A DNA stretch of 13,331 nt from CBFCZU01 sp965602635 (GCA_965602635.1 CBFCZU010000122.1:1-13331), one strand, 5' to 3'; shown: positions 1-6,790, counted from the stretch's first letter. Translations and numbers: made by a program. Notes: generated by a model from the sequence alone, not told the origin.

Positions 1-394
1 CCACGGCCACGTGCTGCGGCGCCCAGTAGAGGTTGTGCCGCGAGAGCCCCACGGGGGCCCGGCCGAAGGCGTGCTGGAAGTCCTCGGTGACCTTGTCCTC
101 GTACGCCCGCATCGCCTCGACACCGTCGGTCCAGCCCTTGTCCTCGAGGACCTCCGGGATGAGCGGGCGGACGTTGCCCTGCTGGTGGGAGACCAGATCG
201 TGGTCGAGCATGGCGGTGAGCACGTCTTCCCGGCCGCGGTCCTTCATCGAGCGGGCCTTCTCGCCGAAGACGCAGAAGGTCCCGCGTATCCCGTGGGCCG
301 TCATGATCTCGGCCAGCCAGCCGGGGATGTCGTCGATCCTGTATTCCGGCGGGAAATAGACGTCCTCGGTGTCGAACTTGAAAGTGGCGTACAC
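1..394 (-). CDS. Polysaccharide deacetylase-like (NodB-fold) protein, 3' end outside window
   Basis: Reading frame open from a GTG at 394-392 to the left edge (131 codons seen). The start is supported by a strong ribosome binding site, AAGGAG, at about 402-408 on the minus strand. The N-terminus has the layout of carbohydrate esterase family 4 / NodB-fold proteins: a strand ending in FDTED (residues 7-11, where D8 and E10 fit the catalytic acid and first metal ligand of the DxE variant), then HGIRGTFCVFGEKA (34-47) typical of the second strand, then DHDLVSH (64-70). The usual second metal-binding His four residues after H70 is Asn74 here, so activity is uncertain. Family members remove N- or O-acetyl groups from chitin-, peptidoglycan- or exopolysaccharide-type glycans. 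No signal peptide is visible. It lies last in the minus-strand cluster, 146 nt after the S41 peptidase gene, so it could belong to the glycan module or have its own promoter. Confidence 0.72.
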   Translation of the reverse strand, partial: MYATFKFDTEDVYFPPEYRIDDIPGWLAEIMTAHGIRGTFCVFGEKARSMKDRGREDVLTAMLDHDLVSHQQGNVRPLIPEVLEDKGWTDGVEAMRAYEDKVTEDFQHAFGRAPVGLSRHNLYWAPQHVAV

Positions 395-447
395 GGTCGC
401 ACTCCTTAGATTCGCTCGGTCACCCGCTCCGGTGCCCGGGGCCGGGC

Positions 448-476
448 AGCCTACAGGCTCAGTCTTCTGAACTCAA
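448..476 (-). promoter_or_regulatory. Weak promoter candidate before the deacetylase-like gene
   Basis: On the minus strand TTGAGT (476-471) is followed by a 17-nt spacer and TAGGCT (453-448). The -35 box matches the sigma-70 consensus at 4 of 6 bases and the -10 box at 3 of 6. The 395-540 gap holds no clear terminator, so read-through from the S41 peptidase gene is equally possible. Confidence 0.22.
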
Positions 477-540
477 CCGTGGTCGCGAATCAAGAGATGG
501 GCTCTGAGCCGGTGGGGCGCCCGCGTCAACCGGGTGCGTG

Positions 541-1851
541 TCACTTGGCCTTGAGAAGATACTGCTTGGCCGCCTCGAGAACGGTGTCGCGTCCGACGGC
601 CAGGTCCTGGGCCGTTTGCCGCAGCGGAACATCCGGCTCCAGCCCCCGTCGCTCGATGGGGCGCCGCAGGGACCCGCGATAGTGCTTGACCGGGACCCTG
701 ACCTTGTACAGGCCGTTCTTGAGAGTGAAGGTTTCCTTTCTGGCCGAGGCCCCGGCTGTGGCCGTGCCGAAGACCCGCGCGCGTTTGCGGGCGATGAACC
801 ATGACGCCCAGCCTTCTCCCGCGCTGATGCATCGCTCGTCGATCAGCAAGGCCATTGGCCCCTTGAATCTCGGCCGGCTGGGCTCAGCACGGTCGTCGGG
901 CGCGAAGTTCCGGTGAGACCGCCTGGCGTCGAACCCGCCGCCGCTGTTGCCCCGCCCGTCCACGATCAGCCCCCTTGCCCCGGCCAGCTCCTTCACGGCC
1001 CGGTCCAGTGAGCCGATCAGGTCCTTCCGGATGCGCCGAACGTATATGTAGCCAATCTTGTCATCCAGCATCTTCCAGGAAACGTTCTTTGAATCCGCGA
1101 TCCCCTTGATCGGGACGGGCAGCCTCGGCAGGTACCCGGGGGCGAGCGTCGCGGTCAGCTTGAACCTGGCGGCCCGTCCCTTCTTCGGCTCCTGCATCTT
1201 GAGACTGACCGCCGCTCCGCGTTTGTGCTGCCACAGGAAACGCCGCACGGCGTCGTATCGCAGGTAGCGCTTGCTGGAATATCCGCGATATTTGCTAAAC
1301 CGCCTCATGCAGCCCTCGACAGCCTCGGCCGAAGGTTCTCCGTTGACCGACAGCAGGGCCATGCCGACCTTCACCCCTGCCGCCTCGGCCGGGCTGCCCT
1401 TCCGGAGGTAATAGACGACCGGCTTGCCGCGATCGTCGGTCAGGCAAGCCACCCCTGCCCCCCAGCGCGGCATTGGTGGGACTTCCGGCCTGGCCGTACC
1501 GGCCAAAAGGTGGGCGTGGCTGTCTTCCAGCCGCGCGATAAGCTCCATGCAGAGCAGGCAGAATTGCTTGTCCGTCTTGACCTTGCTCGCCCGCGGCAGC
1601 AACTCCCTCCCGACCGCGTGCCAGTCGATGCCCTTGGTCTTGAAGCACGGGTAACGCAGCCCGACCCTGACGTACAGGTCGAGGAAGGCCGTCTCGTAGC
1701 TGACCTTCGCGGGGGCCGCGGCAGGCGATGAGGCCGGCTGCCTCTGCCCGCCTGCGTTGGCTGCGCCGCCCGCCTCAGGCCCGGCAACTGCCGCGCACAC
1801 CAACAGGCACCAGATCGACGCGACAGCACGTGTCCTGCGAGACAAGCCCAT
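541..1851 (-). CDS. Secreted PDZ-containing S41-family serine peptidase
   Basis: 436 aa. Residues 1-24 form a signal peptide (SRR, then a hydrophobic run ending AVAG), so the enzyme should act outside the cytoplasm. An N-terminal helical part with DSHAHL (110-115, the DxH motif of tricorn-like S41 members) is followed by a PDZ domain at about 130-225 (SPAEAAGVKVGMALLSVNG at 153-171) and the S41 core at about 265-415. Core motifs are GLIVDGRGNSGGG (294-306), the nucleophile region CISAGE (S343), GTATAG (362-367) and LEPDVPL (404-410) near the end. Where C-terminal processing peptidases carry the catalytic Lys (GxxTxGK) this protein has Ala368. It therefore resembles the tricorn/IRBP-like S41 branch rather than CtpA, and its proteolytic chemistry is less certain. 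A GAGGAAGA ribosome binding site precedes the ATG. It is the third gene of the minus-strand cluster, 89 nt after the sulfatase. Its substrate cannot be read from the sequence. Confidence 0.85.
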   Translation of the reverse strand: MGLSRRTRAVASIWCLLVCAAVAGPEAGGAANAGGQRQPASSPAAAPAKVSYETAFLDLYVRVGLRYPCFKTKGIDWHAVGRELLPRASKVKTDKQFCLLCMELIARLEDSHAHLLAGTARPEVPPMPRWGAGVACLTDDRGKPVVYYLRKGSPAEAAGVKVGMALLSVNGEPSAEAVEGCMRRFSKYRGYSSKRYLRYDAVRRFLWQHKRGAAVSLKMQEPKKGRAARFKLTATLAPGYLPRLPVPIKGIADSKNVSWKMLDDKIGYIYVRRIRKDLIGSLDRAVKELAGARGLIVDGRGNSGGGFDARRSHRNFAPDDRAEPSRPRFKGPMALLIDERCISAGEGWASWFIARKRARVFGTATAGASARKETFTLKNGLYKVRVPVKHYRGSLRRPIERRGLEPDVPLRQTAQDLAVGRDTVLEAAKQYLLKAK

Positions 1852-1940
1852 GCTGCTCTTCCTCTTTTGCAGCCTCTTCCCCAGCCCGGCACCCGCTCGC
1901 GGGAAGCCGTTGCCGCCGGGGCCCGCGGATCAGGCGCGAG

Positions 1941-3422
1941 TCAGGCCTGGGCCAGCCACTGGTCTATGAGCTTCTCGTCCTGCTCGGTCCAGGGGATGAT
2001 CTCGTCATCCGGCAGGTTGTCCCAGCCGCTGTGGATCCGGGCCATGTTCTGCTCGTAGGTGCCGGCGGCGCGCTGCTGGTCGCGCCACTGCCGGAAGCTC
2101 CGCCGGTCGTATTCCTTGACCTTGGCGTCCACGGCCTCGTAGTCGACGATTTCGCGCAGCCGCGCGTCCATCTCGCTCACCACGTCGGGCGCGGCGGCGG
2201 CCTGGTCGGCGACCTCGTCGGGATCGTCGGCGAGGTTGAACAGTTGCCCCTCGCAGCCGACGTAGGCGACGTACTTCCAGTCGCCGCGGCGGAGCATGAA
2301 CAGGCCCGTGTCGCAGGTGCTGTCGTGGTACTCGCTGAGCACCCAGTCGGGGCGCTTGCCCCCGCTGCCGGTCAGCTCGCCCATCAGTGAATGCCCGTCC
2401 AGGCCGCCCGGGTGCGGCAGGCCGGCCATGTCCATCAGCGTCGGGTAGATGTCCACGAGCGAGACGAGCCCGTCGACGGCCGCGCCTTGCCGCACGCCCG
2501 GGCCCGCGACGATCAGCGGGATCCGCGCCGACGCCTCGTACATGTTCATCTTGTAGAACAGCCGGTGCTCCATGGCCATCTCGCCGTGGTCGCTGGAGAA
2601 AACGAAGTACGTCGAGTCGCCCAGGCCAAGCTCCTCAGCGGTGGCCAGGAGCTTCCCGACCATGGCGTCCACCTCGGCGATCATGGCGAAATAGACGTGG
2701 CGGACCTTCCTGGCCATCTCCTCGGAGAAGCCGTGCTCCCAGTTCAGGACGGTCCGCTGATATTCGAGTACGGGGTGGGCCGGCTCGTCGGGCGGCGGGA
2801 CGTTGACGCCCGCCTCGTCGATCATGTCCAGGTACATCTGCGAGGTGGTGAAGCCCGGGTGGGGGGCGCGGATGCCCAGATACAGCATGAACGGGCGATC
2901 CTCTGCCGCGGCGGACTTGAGCCAGTCAATGCTCTTGTCAACGTCGGCCCAGTCCCGCTCGTGGACGCGGGGGACGTCCTCGTCGAGCACACGCGGCGGG
3001 CCGATCCGGTAGGTCGGGCGCATGATCCGCGCCGCCCGCGCCCACGCCGTCACCCGCGCCCGGATCGTGTGCTCGCCGGAGAGGAAGTCGGTCTTGCCGT
3101 AGGTAACGCTCCGGTAGCCGGCCTGGTCCAGGTGTGTCCGGAAGGTGGGGTCCGTCCTTTCCAGCCCCTTGTAGTTGTTCCATCCCTCGCAGTGGTGGGT
3201 GTACTGCCCGCTCCACATGCTCGCCCGCGAGGGGCAGCAGATGGGGTTGTTGGTGTAGGCGTTGCGGAAGAGCACGCCGCGCCGGGCGAGGGCGTCGATG
3301 TTGGGCGTGGCCCGGCCCATGGCCGGGTGGCCCATGCAGCCCATCACCCGCCCGTCCATGCTGTCGGTCTGGATGAAGACGATGTTCGCCGGGCGCCGCC
3401 GGGCGGGGGACGAATCACTCAT
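1941..3422 (-). CDS. Arylsulfatase, arylsulfatase K-like (probable uronate-2-sulfatase)
   Basis: 493 aa, type I formylglycine sulfatase. The signature CCPSRASMWSG begins at C62, the Cys that would become formylglycine (CxPSR). Metal ligands include D20 (IQTDS) and D278/H279 in SSDHGEMAMEH, followed by K291 in FYKMNMYEASAR. Several segments match human arylsulfatase K as I remember it: DSMDGR, NAYTNNPICCPSR, GWNNYKGL, YGKTDFLSGEH, RDWADVDKSIDWL, SSDHGEMAMEHRLFYKMNMY, SLVDIYPT and a C-terminal IDQWL. Human ARSK is a lysosomal glucuronate-2-sulfatase, so the likely reaction is removal of 2-O-sulfate from a uronic acid; this is inference from similarity. The chosen ATG has AAAGGAG seven nt upstream. 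A longer reading to 3578 would overlap the preceding gene and is rejected. No signal peptide is visible, so the enzyme appears cytoplasmic, unlike most planctomycetal sulfatases. It follows the oxidoreductase gene by 44 nt. Confidence 0.9.
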   Translation of the reverse strand: MSDSSPARRRPANIVFIQTDSMDGRVMGCMGHPAMGRATPNIDALARRGVLFRNAYTNNPICCPSRASMWSGQYTHHCEGWNNYKGLERTDPTFRTHLDQAGYRSVTYGKTDFLSGEHTIRARVTAWARAARIMRPTYRIGPPRVLDEDVPRVHERDWADVDKSIDWLKSAAAEDRPFMLYLGIRAPHPGFTTSQMYLDMIDEAGVNVPPPDEPAHPVLEYQRTVLNWEHGFSEEMARKVRHVYFAMIAEVDAMVGKLLATAEELGLGDSTYFVFSSDHGEMAMEHRLFYKMNMYEASARIPLIVAGPGVRQGAAVDGLVSLVDIYPTLMDMAGLPHPGGLDGHSLMGELTGSGGKRPDWVLSEYHDSTCDTGLFMLRRGDWKYVAYVGCEGQLFNLADDPDEVADQAAAAPDVVSEMDARLREIVDYEAVDAKVKEYDRRSFRQWRDQQRAAGTYEQNMARIHSGWDNLPDDEIIPWTEQDEKLIDQWLAQA

Positions 3423-3466
3423 GCGCAAACTCCTTTCCGCGGCCCTTGCCGCGGGGCTGCCCGCGA

Positions 3467-4474
3467 TCAGACTTCGACAAACTTGCCGGCGTCCTGCGCG
3501 TCGCGGGCCTTCAGGGCCACTTCGGTCAATCTGAACGACTCGGCCGTGGTCACCAGGGGTGGCACGGGTTGCTCGCAACCCGTGTTCTTTACGGCCAGCC
3601 AGGCGGCGAAGCCGGCGAAGACGTTCCGCGCCGGCTCGAGGGGCAGCAGCTCAGTCGCGTCGCCCGTCGTCAGCTCCACGCCCGAGGCGCAGTCCTTCGT
3701 CTCGATGACCGCCTCGGTCCCGGCGATCCGCAACCGGTCGTCGCCCCACGGGCGGGGGGCCTCGCCCCACGGGCGGAGGTAGTCGAAGTTTATCACCGCC
3801 GCTCCGCCGCCGGAAAGCTCGGCCAGCAGCCCGCCCTGGTCCTCCATGCCGGGGTGGCTCGGGTGGGCGCGGTTGGAGGCGACCGCCGCCACCCGGCGGT
3901 AGTCCTGGCCGGTGCAGTAGGCGATGAAGTCCAGCGCGTGGATGCCGATCCAGGGGATCGTCCCGCCGTAGGTCTCGCGGGCCTTGTAGAAATCGTCGCG
4001 GACGTTGAAGGGGTATGACTTCTGGGCGACGGCATAGATCGGCTCGCCGATCCGCCCTTCGAGCACGGCCTTGCGGATGGTCAGGAAGGCCGGCTCGCCC
4101 CGGGCGGTGAAGCACGCCGCGACCTTCACGCCGGCTTTCTCGACGGTCTCCCGCAGCCGGGCCAGGTCCTCCAGCGTGGTCGCCAGCGGCTTCTCGGAGA
4201 AGACGTGACAGCCGCGCTGCGCCGCGGCGGTCGAGCCGGCCGCCAGGCGGTGGAAGGGCGTGAACACGGCGGCGACGTCCGGGCGAACCTCGTCCAGCAT
4301 CGCCGCGTAGTCGTCGTAGGCGGCCACGTCGGCCATCGCCGGGCCTGCCATGAAGCCGAGCGGGTCGTCCGGGCCCCACTTCGCGGCCGCCGCCAGGTGC
4401 ACGTCCGGGAGCTGCTCCAGGCCCTTCAGGACCGTGCCCACGTGCCCGTACGAGCCGATTATCGCCAGTTTCAT
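3467..4474 (-). CDS. Gfo/Idh/MocA-family NAD(P)-dependent oxidoreductase
   Basis: 335 aa. The N-terminal Rossmann fold starts MKLAIIGSYGHVG (dinucleotide loop at residues 7-13, G10/G13). EKP at 94-96 carries the conserved catalytic Lys95, and GGTIPWIGIHALD (170-182) carries the His179/Asp182 motif of the C-terminal substrate domain. The family oxidises or reduces sugars, inositols and sugar acids; the substrate is not readable here, but the downstream sulfatase suggests a uronic acid or related glycan sugar. The ATG is preceded by GGGAGG at five-nt spacing. It is probably the first gene of the cluster: upstream lies the 635-nt stretch without a recognisable gene. Two oddities: an in-frame 21-nt tandem duplication encodes RPWGEAP/RPWGDDR (3741-3782), and a perfect palindrome (3563-3584) encodes the unusual stretch NTGCEQPVPP near the C-terminus. 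Confidence 0.93.
   Translation of the reverse strand: MKLAIIGSYGHVGTVLKGLEQLPDVHLAAAAKWGPDDPLGFMAGPAMADVAAYDDYAAMLDEVRPDVAAVFTPFHRLAAGSTAAAQRGCHVFSEKPLATTLEDLARLRETVEKAGVKVAACFTARGEPAFLTIRKAVLEGRIGEPIYAVAQKSYPFNVRDDFYKARETYGGTIPWIGIHALDFIAYCTGQDYRRVAAVASNRAHPSHPGMEDQGGLLAELSGGGAAVINFDYLRPWGEAPRPWGDDRLRIAGTEAVIETKDCASGVELTTGDATELLPLEPARNVFAGFAAWLAVKNTGCEQPVPPLVTTAESFRLTEVALKARDAQDAGKFVEV
3563..3584. repeat. REP-like perfect palindrome inside the oxidoreductase gene
   Basis: CACGGGTTGC (3563-3572), two bases TC, then GCAACCCGTG (3575-3584): a perfect 10-bp inverted repeat. It sits in frame near the end of the oxidoreductase gene and encodes part of NTGCEQPVPP, which is not typical of the family's C-terminal region. 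The compact stem with a tiny loop fits a repetitive extragenic palindrome-type unit inserted into coding sequence. There is only one copy in the window, so its repetitiveness in the genome is inferred. Confidence 0.6.
3741..3782. repeat. In-frame 21-bp tandem duplication in the oxidoreductase gene
   Basis: The 15-mer TCGCCCCACGGGCGG occurs at 3741-3755 and again at 3762-3776, a period of 21 nt (seven codons). On the minus strand it produces two adjacent seven-residue units, RPWGEAP and RPWGDDR, in the substrate-domain half of the protein. The period of a whole number of codons suggests a slippage duplication that was tolerated. Confidence 0.6.
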
Positions 4475-4583
4475 CCTTGCCTCCCGCGCCGATGTTGCCT
4501 GGGGCGCGCCGGGCGGTGAGCATATCCGATGGGGCCGGACTTTGCATGCCCCTGCCCGGACTCAACACGAATCCGGCGGCCCG

Positions 4584-4592
4584 TGCTATAAT
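4584..4592 (+). promoter_or_regulatory. Extended -10 promoter (TGCTATAAT)
   Basis: TGC followed by a perfect TATAAT at 4587-4592 is the full extended -10 element. No good -35 box exists at 16-18 nt, as extended -10 promoters allow. The predicted start is near 4599, just before the palindrome AGGCA-T-TGCCT (4602-4612), which could act as an operator. The nearest certain gene downstream, rmuC at 5110, has its own promoter, so what this promoter transcribes is unclear. Confidence 0.5.
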
Positions 4593-4751
4593 GGTATTGC
4601 GAGGCATTGCCTGACTTTCGCCTCTCGCCTGCAACGTGAGGGTACAGCGTATCGGCCGCGGAACCGGACGCCGCGGCGGACAACCGCACGGAGGCATTTC
4701 CCTGACGGGCCCGGCCCCGAGCTGGCCCGACACAGCGGCGGAGGAGGCACT

Positions 4752-5021
4752 GTGCGAAGGTGCCTTCCCAGAATCGGCGACGACTCCACGGCCGGCGGAT
4801 TGCCCGTCCTGAGTGGATCGTATGTCGCCCGCGAAGGCGTCTTGGCGCGTGCCCGCCGGCGCCTGGAGACGTTGTCCCTGAGCCCGGGAGTTGCTCGCGT
4901 GAAGTGCCGCGTCCGCCGCGCGGGCCGCATCGGCTTGGCCGCTGCCGTCGGCCGGTACCGCCAAGGGCTCGCCGACTTCCCCCCCAACGACTCTTCGCCC
5001 CGCGTCGCGCTGGAGGCCTAA
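4752..5021 (+). CDS. Candidate small ORF, unknown (weak)
   Basis: GTG start at 4752 with GGAGGAGG (AGGAGG core four nt upstream), 89 codons to TAA at 5019-5021. The product is basic, Arg-rich in the middle (REGVLARARRRLE, KCRVRRAGRIG) and matches no family I know. In favour: the good ribosome binding site, third-position GC around 80% and an upstream extended -10 promoter. Against: no recognisable motif, the same open frame extends far upstream without a start-specific signal, and GC-rich DNA produces such frames by chance. Confidence 0.22.
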   Translation: MRRCLPRIGDDSTAGGLPVLSGSYVAREGVLARARRRLETLSLSPGVARVKCRVRRAGRIGLAAAVGRYRQGLADFPPNDSSPRVALEA

Positions 5022-5044
5022 GCGGCCCCGCAGCCGGCGAAGAG

Positions 5045-5073
5045 TTGTCCCCGCCGCCGCCCGCCGATAGAAT
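5045..5073 (+). promoter_or_regulatory. Sigma-70-type promoter of rmuC
   Basis: TTGTCC (5045-5050), a spacer of exactly 17 nt, then TAGAAT (5068-5073). The predicted transcription start is near 5080, giving a leader of about 30 nt before the rmuC ATG at 5110 with its AGAGG ribosome binding site. Confidence 0.6.
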
Positions 5074-5109
5074 GCCCCCAGCCGGGCGGATGGATCTCAA
5101 GAGGCGAAG

Positions 5110-6201
5110 ATGGAACTGGCCATCGCATTCATCGTTGGGGTCGTCGTCGGAGCGGCCGTCGCGCTGGTGGTGGGCGCGCTGCGCACACGCGCAGGCCGCG
5201 ACGCATTCGCCGCCGTCAGCCAGGAGGTCATCGCCGCCAGCGGCAGGCAGATCGTCGAGCTGGCCGAGCAGGTCCTCAAGGCCCAGTCTGCCGGCGCCGC
5301 CGCACAGATCGAGGGCAAGAAGGAGCTGATCGACCAGTCGCTTTCCGCGGTGAACCAGCGGCTGGCGGAGGTGCGGGACTTCGTCCAGAGGGTCGAGTCG
5401 ATCCGGCAGAAGGACTACGGGGAGCTGACGGCCACGCTGGCGTCGCTGTCGGTCTCGACCGACTCGCTCCGCACCGCCCTGGCCGGGTCCAAGCGCGTGG
5501 GTGAGTGGGGCGAGCGGATGACCGAGGACGTCCTCCGCCTGACCGGCATGCAGGAAGGTATCAACTACGCCAAGCAGTCAACCGCCGCCGCCGAGAGCGG
5601 CACGCCCGACTTCACCTTCATGCTGCCCAACGACCTGAAGGTCAACATGGACGTGAAGTTCCCCATGGAAAAGGGCGTCGCCTACCTCGACGCCGCCGAC
5701 GACCAGCAGCGCAAGGCCCGTGGCGGCGAGTTCGTCTCGGCCGTGCGGGGGCACCTGCGGACGCTCAGCAAGCGCGAGTACATCGATCCCGGCGGCGGGA
5801 CGGCCGACTACGTCATCATGTTCATCCCCAACGAGCAGCTCTATTCCCTCGCCCTGGGGCTCGAGCCGGGCCTGATGGACGAGGCCCTGGAAAAGCGCGT
5901 CGTCCTGTGCGGGCCGCTGACGCTCTACGCCATGCTCGTCGTGATACGACAGTCGGCCGAGAGCGCCAACATAATGCGGACCGCGGGCAAGATCATCGAA
6001 GTGCTGGGCGTCTTCGAGAAGCAGTGGCAGCGGTACAAGGACGCGATGGAAATGATGGGCAAGCGCCTCGACGACGCCAAGAGCGAGTACGACAAGCTGG
6101 TGACCACGCGGACGCGGATGCTCGACCGCCCGCTGGGGAGGATCGAGGAGCTCCGCGGCGCGGGCCAGTTGCCCGACCAGGGCGGCGAACAGGAGTCGTA
6201 A
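5110..6201 (+). CDS. rmuC: RmuC-family DNA recombination protein
   Basis: 363 aa. An N-terminal membrane anchor (about residues 3-24, MELAIAFIVGVVVGAAVALV) is followed by a helical, coiled-coil-like region (about 30-125) and the RmuC core (about 125-345). Core marks are the GEWGE motif (131-135), TPDFTFMLP (165-173) and NMDVKFP (179-185); D167, D181 and K183 fit the PD-(D/E)xK nuclease-like pattern of the family. In E. coli RmuC limits inversion between short inverted repeats and is thought to act on DNA structures near the membrane; its exact reaction is not settled. The length is somewhat short, with the shorter coiled coil usual outside enterobacteria. It has its own promoter 37 nt upstream and is followed by the flavodoxin-like gene after 15 nt, so the two are probably co-transcribed. 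Confidence 0.93.
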   Translation: MELAIAFIVGVVVGAAVALVVGALRTRAGRDAFAAVSQEVIAASGRQIVELAEQVLKAQSAGAAAQIEGKKELIDQSLSAVNQRLAEVRDFVQRVESIRQKDYGELTATLASLSVSTDSLRTALAGSKRVGEWGERMTEDVLRLTGMQEGINYAKQSTAAAESGTPDFTFMLPNDLKVNMDVKFPMEKGVAYLDAADDQQRKARGGEFVSAVRGHLRTLSKREYIDPGGGTADYVIMFIPNEQLYSLALGLEPGLMDEALEKRVVLCGPLTLYAMLVVIRQSAESANIMRTAGKIIEVLGVFEKQWQRYKDAMEMMGKRLDDAKSEYDKLVTTRTRMLDRPLGRIEELRGAGQLPDQGGEQES

Positions 6202-6216
6202 ACAGGGAGACGGACG

Positions 6217-6696
6217 ATGGCGAAGATACTTGTCTCGTACTACTCGCGCACGAACCACACGCGCCACATGGCCGAGCTGGTGGGCGAGGGGGCGGCCGCC
6301 GAGAGCAAGGCGAAGGTGGACGTCAAGCCCGTCGCCGAGGTCAAGCCCGACGACCTGCTGGGCTACGACGCGCTGATCCTGGGCTCGCCCACGTACTACG
6401 GCACGATGGCCGCCGAGCTGAAGCGGCTCATCGACGATTCGGTCGCCTTCCACGGTCAGTTGGCCGGCAAGGTGGGCGGGGCTTTCACGTCCTCGGGGAA
6501 CGTCGGCGGCGGCAACGAGACGACCGTGATGGACATCCTCAAGGCCCTGCTGATTCACGGCATGGTGGTCCAGGGCACGGCTTCGGGCGACCACTACGGC
6601 CCGGTGGCCGTTGGCGACCCGGACGACCGCGCGGCCGAGGAGTGCCGCAAGCTCGGCCAACAGGTGGCGGCACTGGCGGTCAAGCTGCACGGCTGA
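6217..6696 (+). CDS. Flavodoxin / WrbA-like FMN-binding protein
   Basis: 159 aa, full length for a short-chain flavodoxin-fold protein. It begins AKILVSYYSRTNHTRHMAE: the loop SRTNHT (10-15) replaces the classic T/SxTGxT phosphate-binding loop of FMN. GSPTYYG (56-62) is the second FMN-contacting segment and TSSGNVGGGNETT (91-103) the third, as in NAD(P)H:quinone oxidoreductases of the WrbA type and related flavodoxins. It most likely binds FMN and acts as a soluble electron carrier or quinone/nitro reductase; the partner is unknown. A GGGAGA ribosome binding site precedes the ATG. It follows rmuC by 15 nt and is followed by a hairpin (6754-6778). A functional link to RmuC is not obvious. Confidence 0.88.
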   Translation: MAKILVSYYSRTNHTRHMAELVGEGAAAESKAKVDVKPVAEVKPDDLLGYDALILGSPTYYGTMAAELKRLIDDSVAFHGQLAGKVGGAFTSSGNVGGGNETTVMDILKALLIHGMVVQGTASGDHYGPVAVGDPDDRAAEECRKLGQQVAALAVKLHG

Positions 6697-6753
6697 TCGT
6701 GAGCGTGAACTTCGCGGCAGCATGCTGATGTGACCGAATGCCCGCCCCGACCC

Positions 6754-6778
6754 GGCGCTGGCTAAAGTGGCCGGCGCC
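6754..6778 (+). terminator. Hairpin terminator candidate after the rmuC-flavodoxin unit
   Basis: GGCGCTGGC (6754-6762), loop TAAAGTG, then GCCGGCGCC (6770-6778): nine pairs including one G-U, followed by CTTTGG. The T tract is short (three Ts), so termination may be partial. It lies 58 nt after the stop codon and just before the next promoter, which suits an end of transcription unit. Confidence 0.55.
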
Positions 6779-6790
6779 CTTTGGATGGGC

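Larger units (their letters stand above)
4475..5109. other. 635-nt stretch without a recognised gene, between divergent units
   Basis: This separates the minus-strand glycan cluster from plus-strand rmuC. It contains an extended -10 promoter pointing right (4584-4592), a small inverted repeat AGGCA-T-TGCCT at 4602-4612 right at the predicted transcription start, a weak candidate small ORF (4752-5021) and the rmuC promoter (5045-5073). On the minus strand TATGCT at 4524-4519 could be a -10 for the oxidoreductase gene, but no -35 box matches. All reading frames through 4600-5020 give Arg/Pro/Gly-rich translations that look like GC-rich noise apart from the ORF listed. The region could encode a small RNA or a leader. 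Confidence 0.5.

Noticed and set aside
395..540. Terminator between the S41 peptidase and the deacetylase-like gene
   Set aside because: Short complementary pieces exist (for example GGCTC/GAGCC), but no stem with a usable loop and T run was found on the minus strand.
3423..3578. 52-residue N-terminal extension of the sulfatase
   Set aside because: It overlaps the preceding gene, is Arg-rich and not a signal peptide, and the inner ATG has an excellent ribosome binding site and begins just before the sulfatase fold.
2391..3782. 463-codon plus-strand open frame opposite the sulfatase and oxidoreductase genes
   Set aside because: The translation is His/Arg/Val-rich without motifs and lies antisense to two well-recognised genes; long antisense frames are expected in GC-rich coding DNA.
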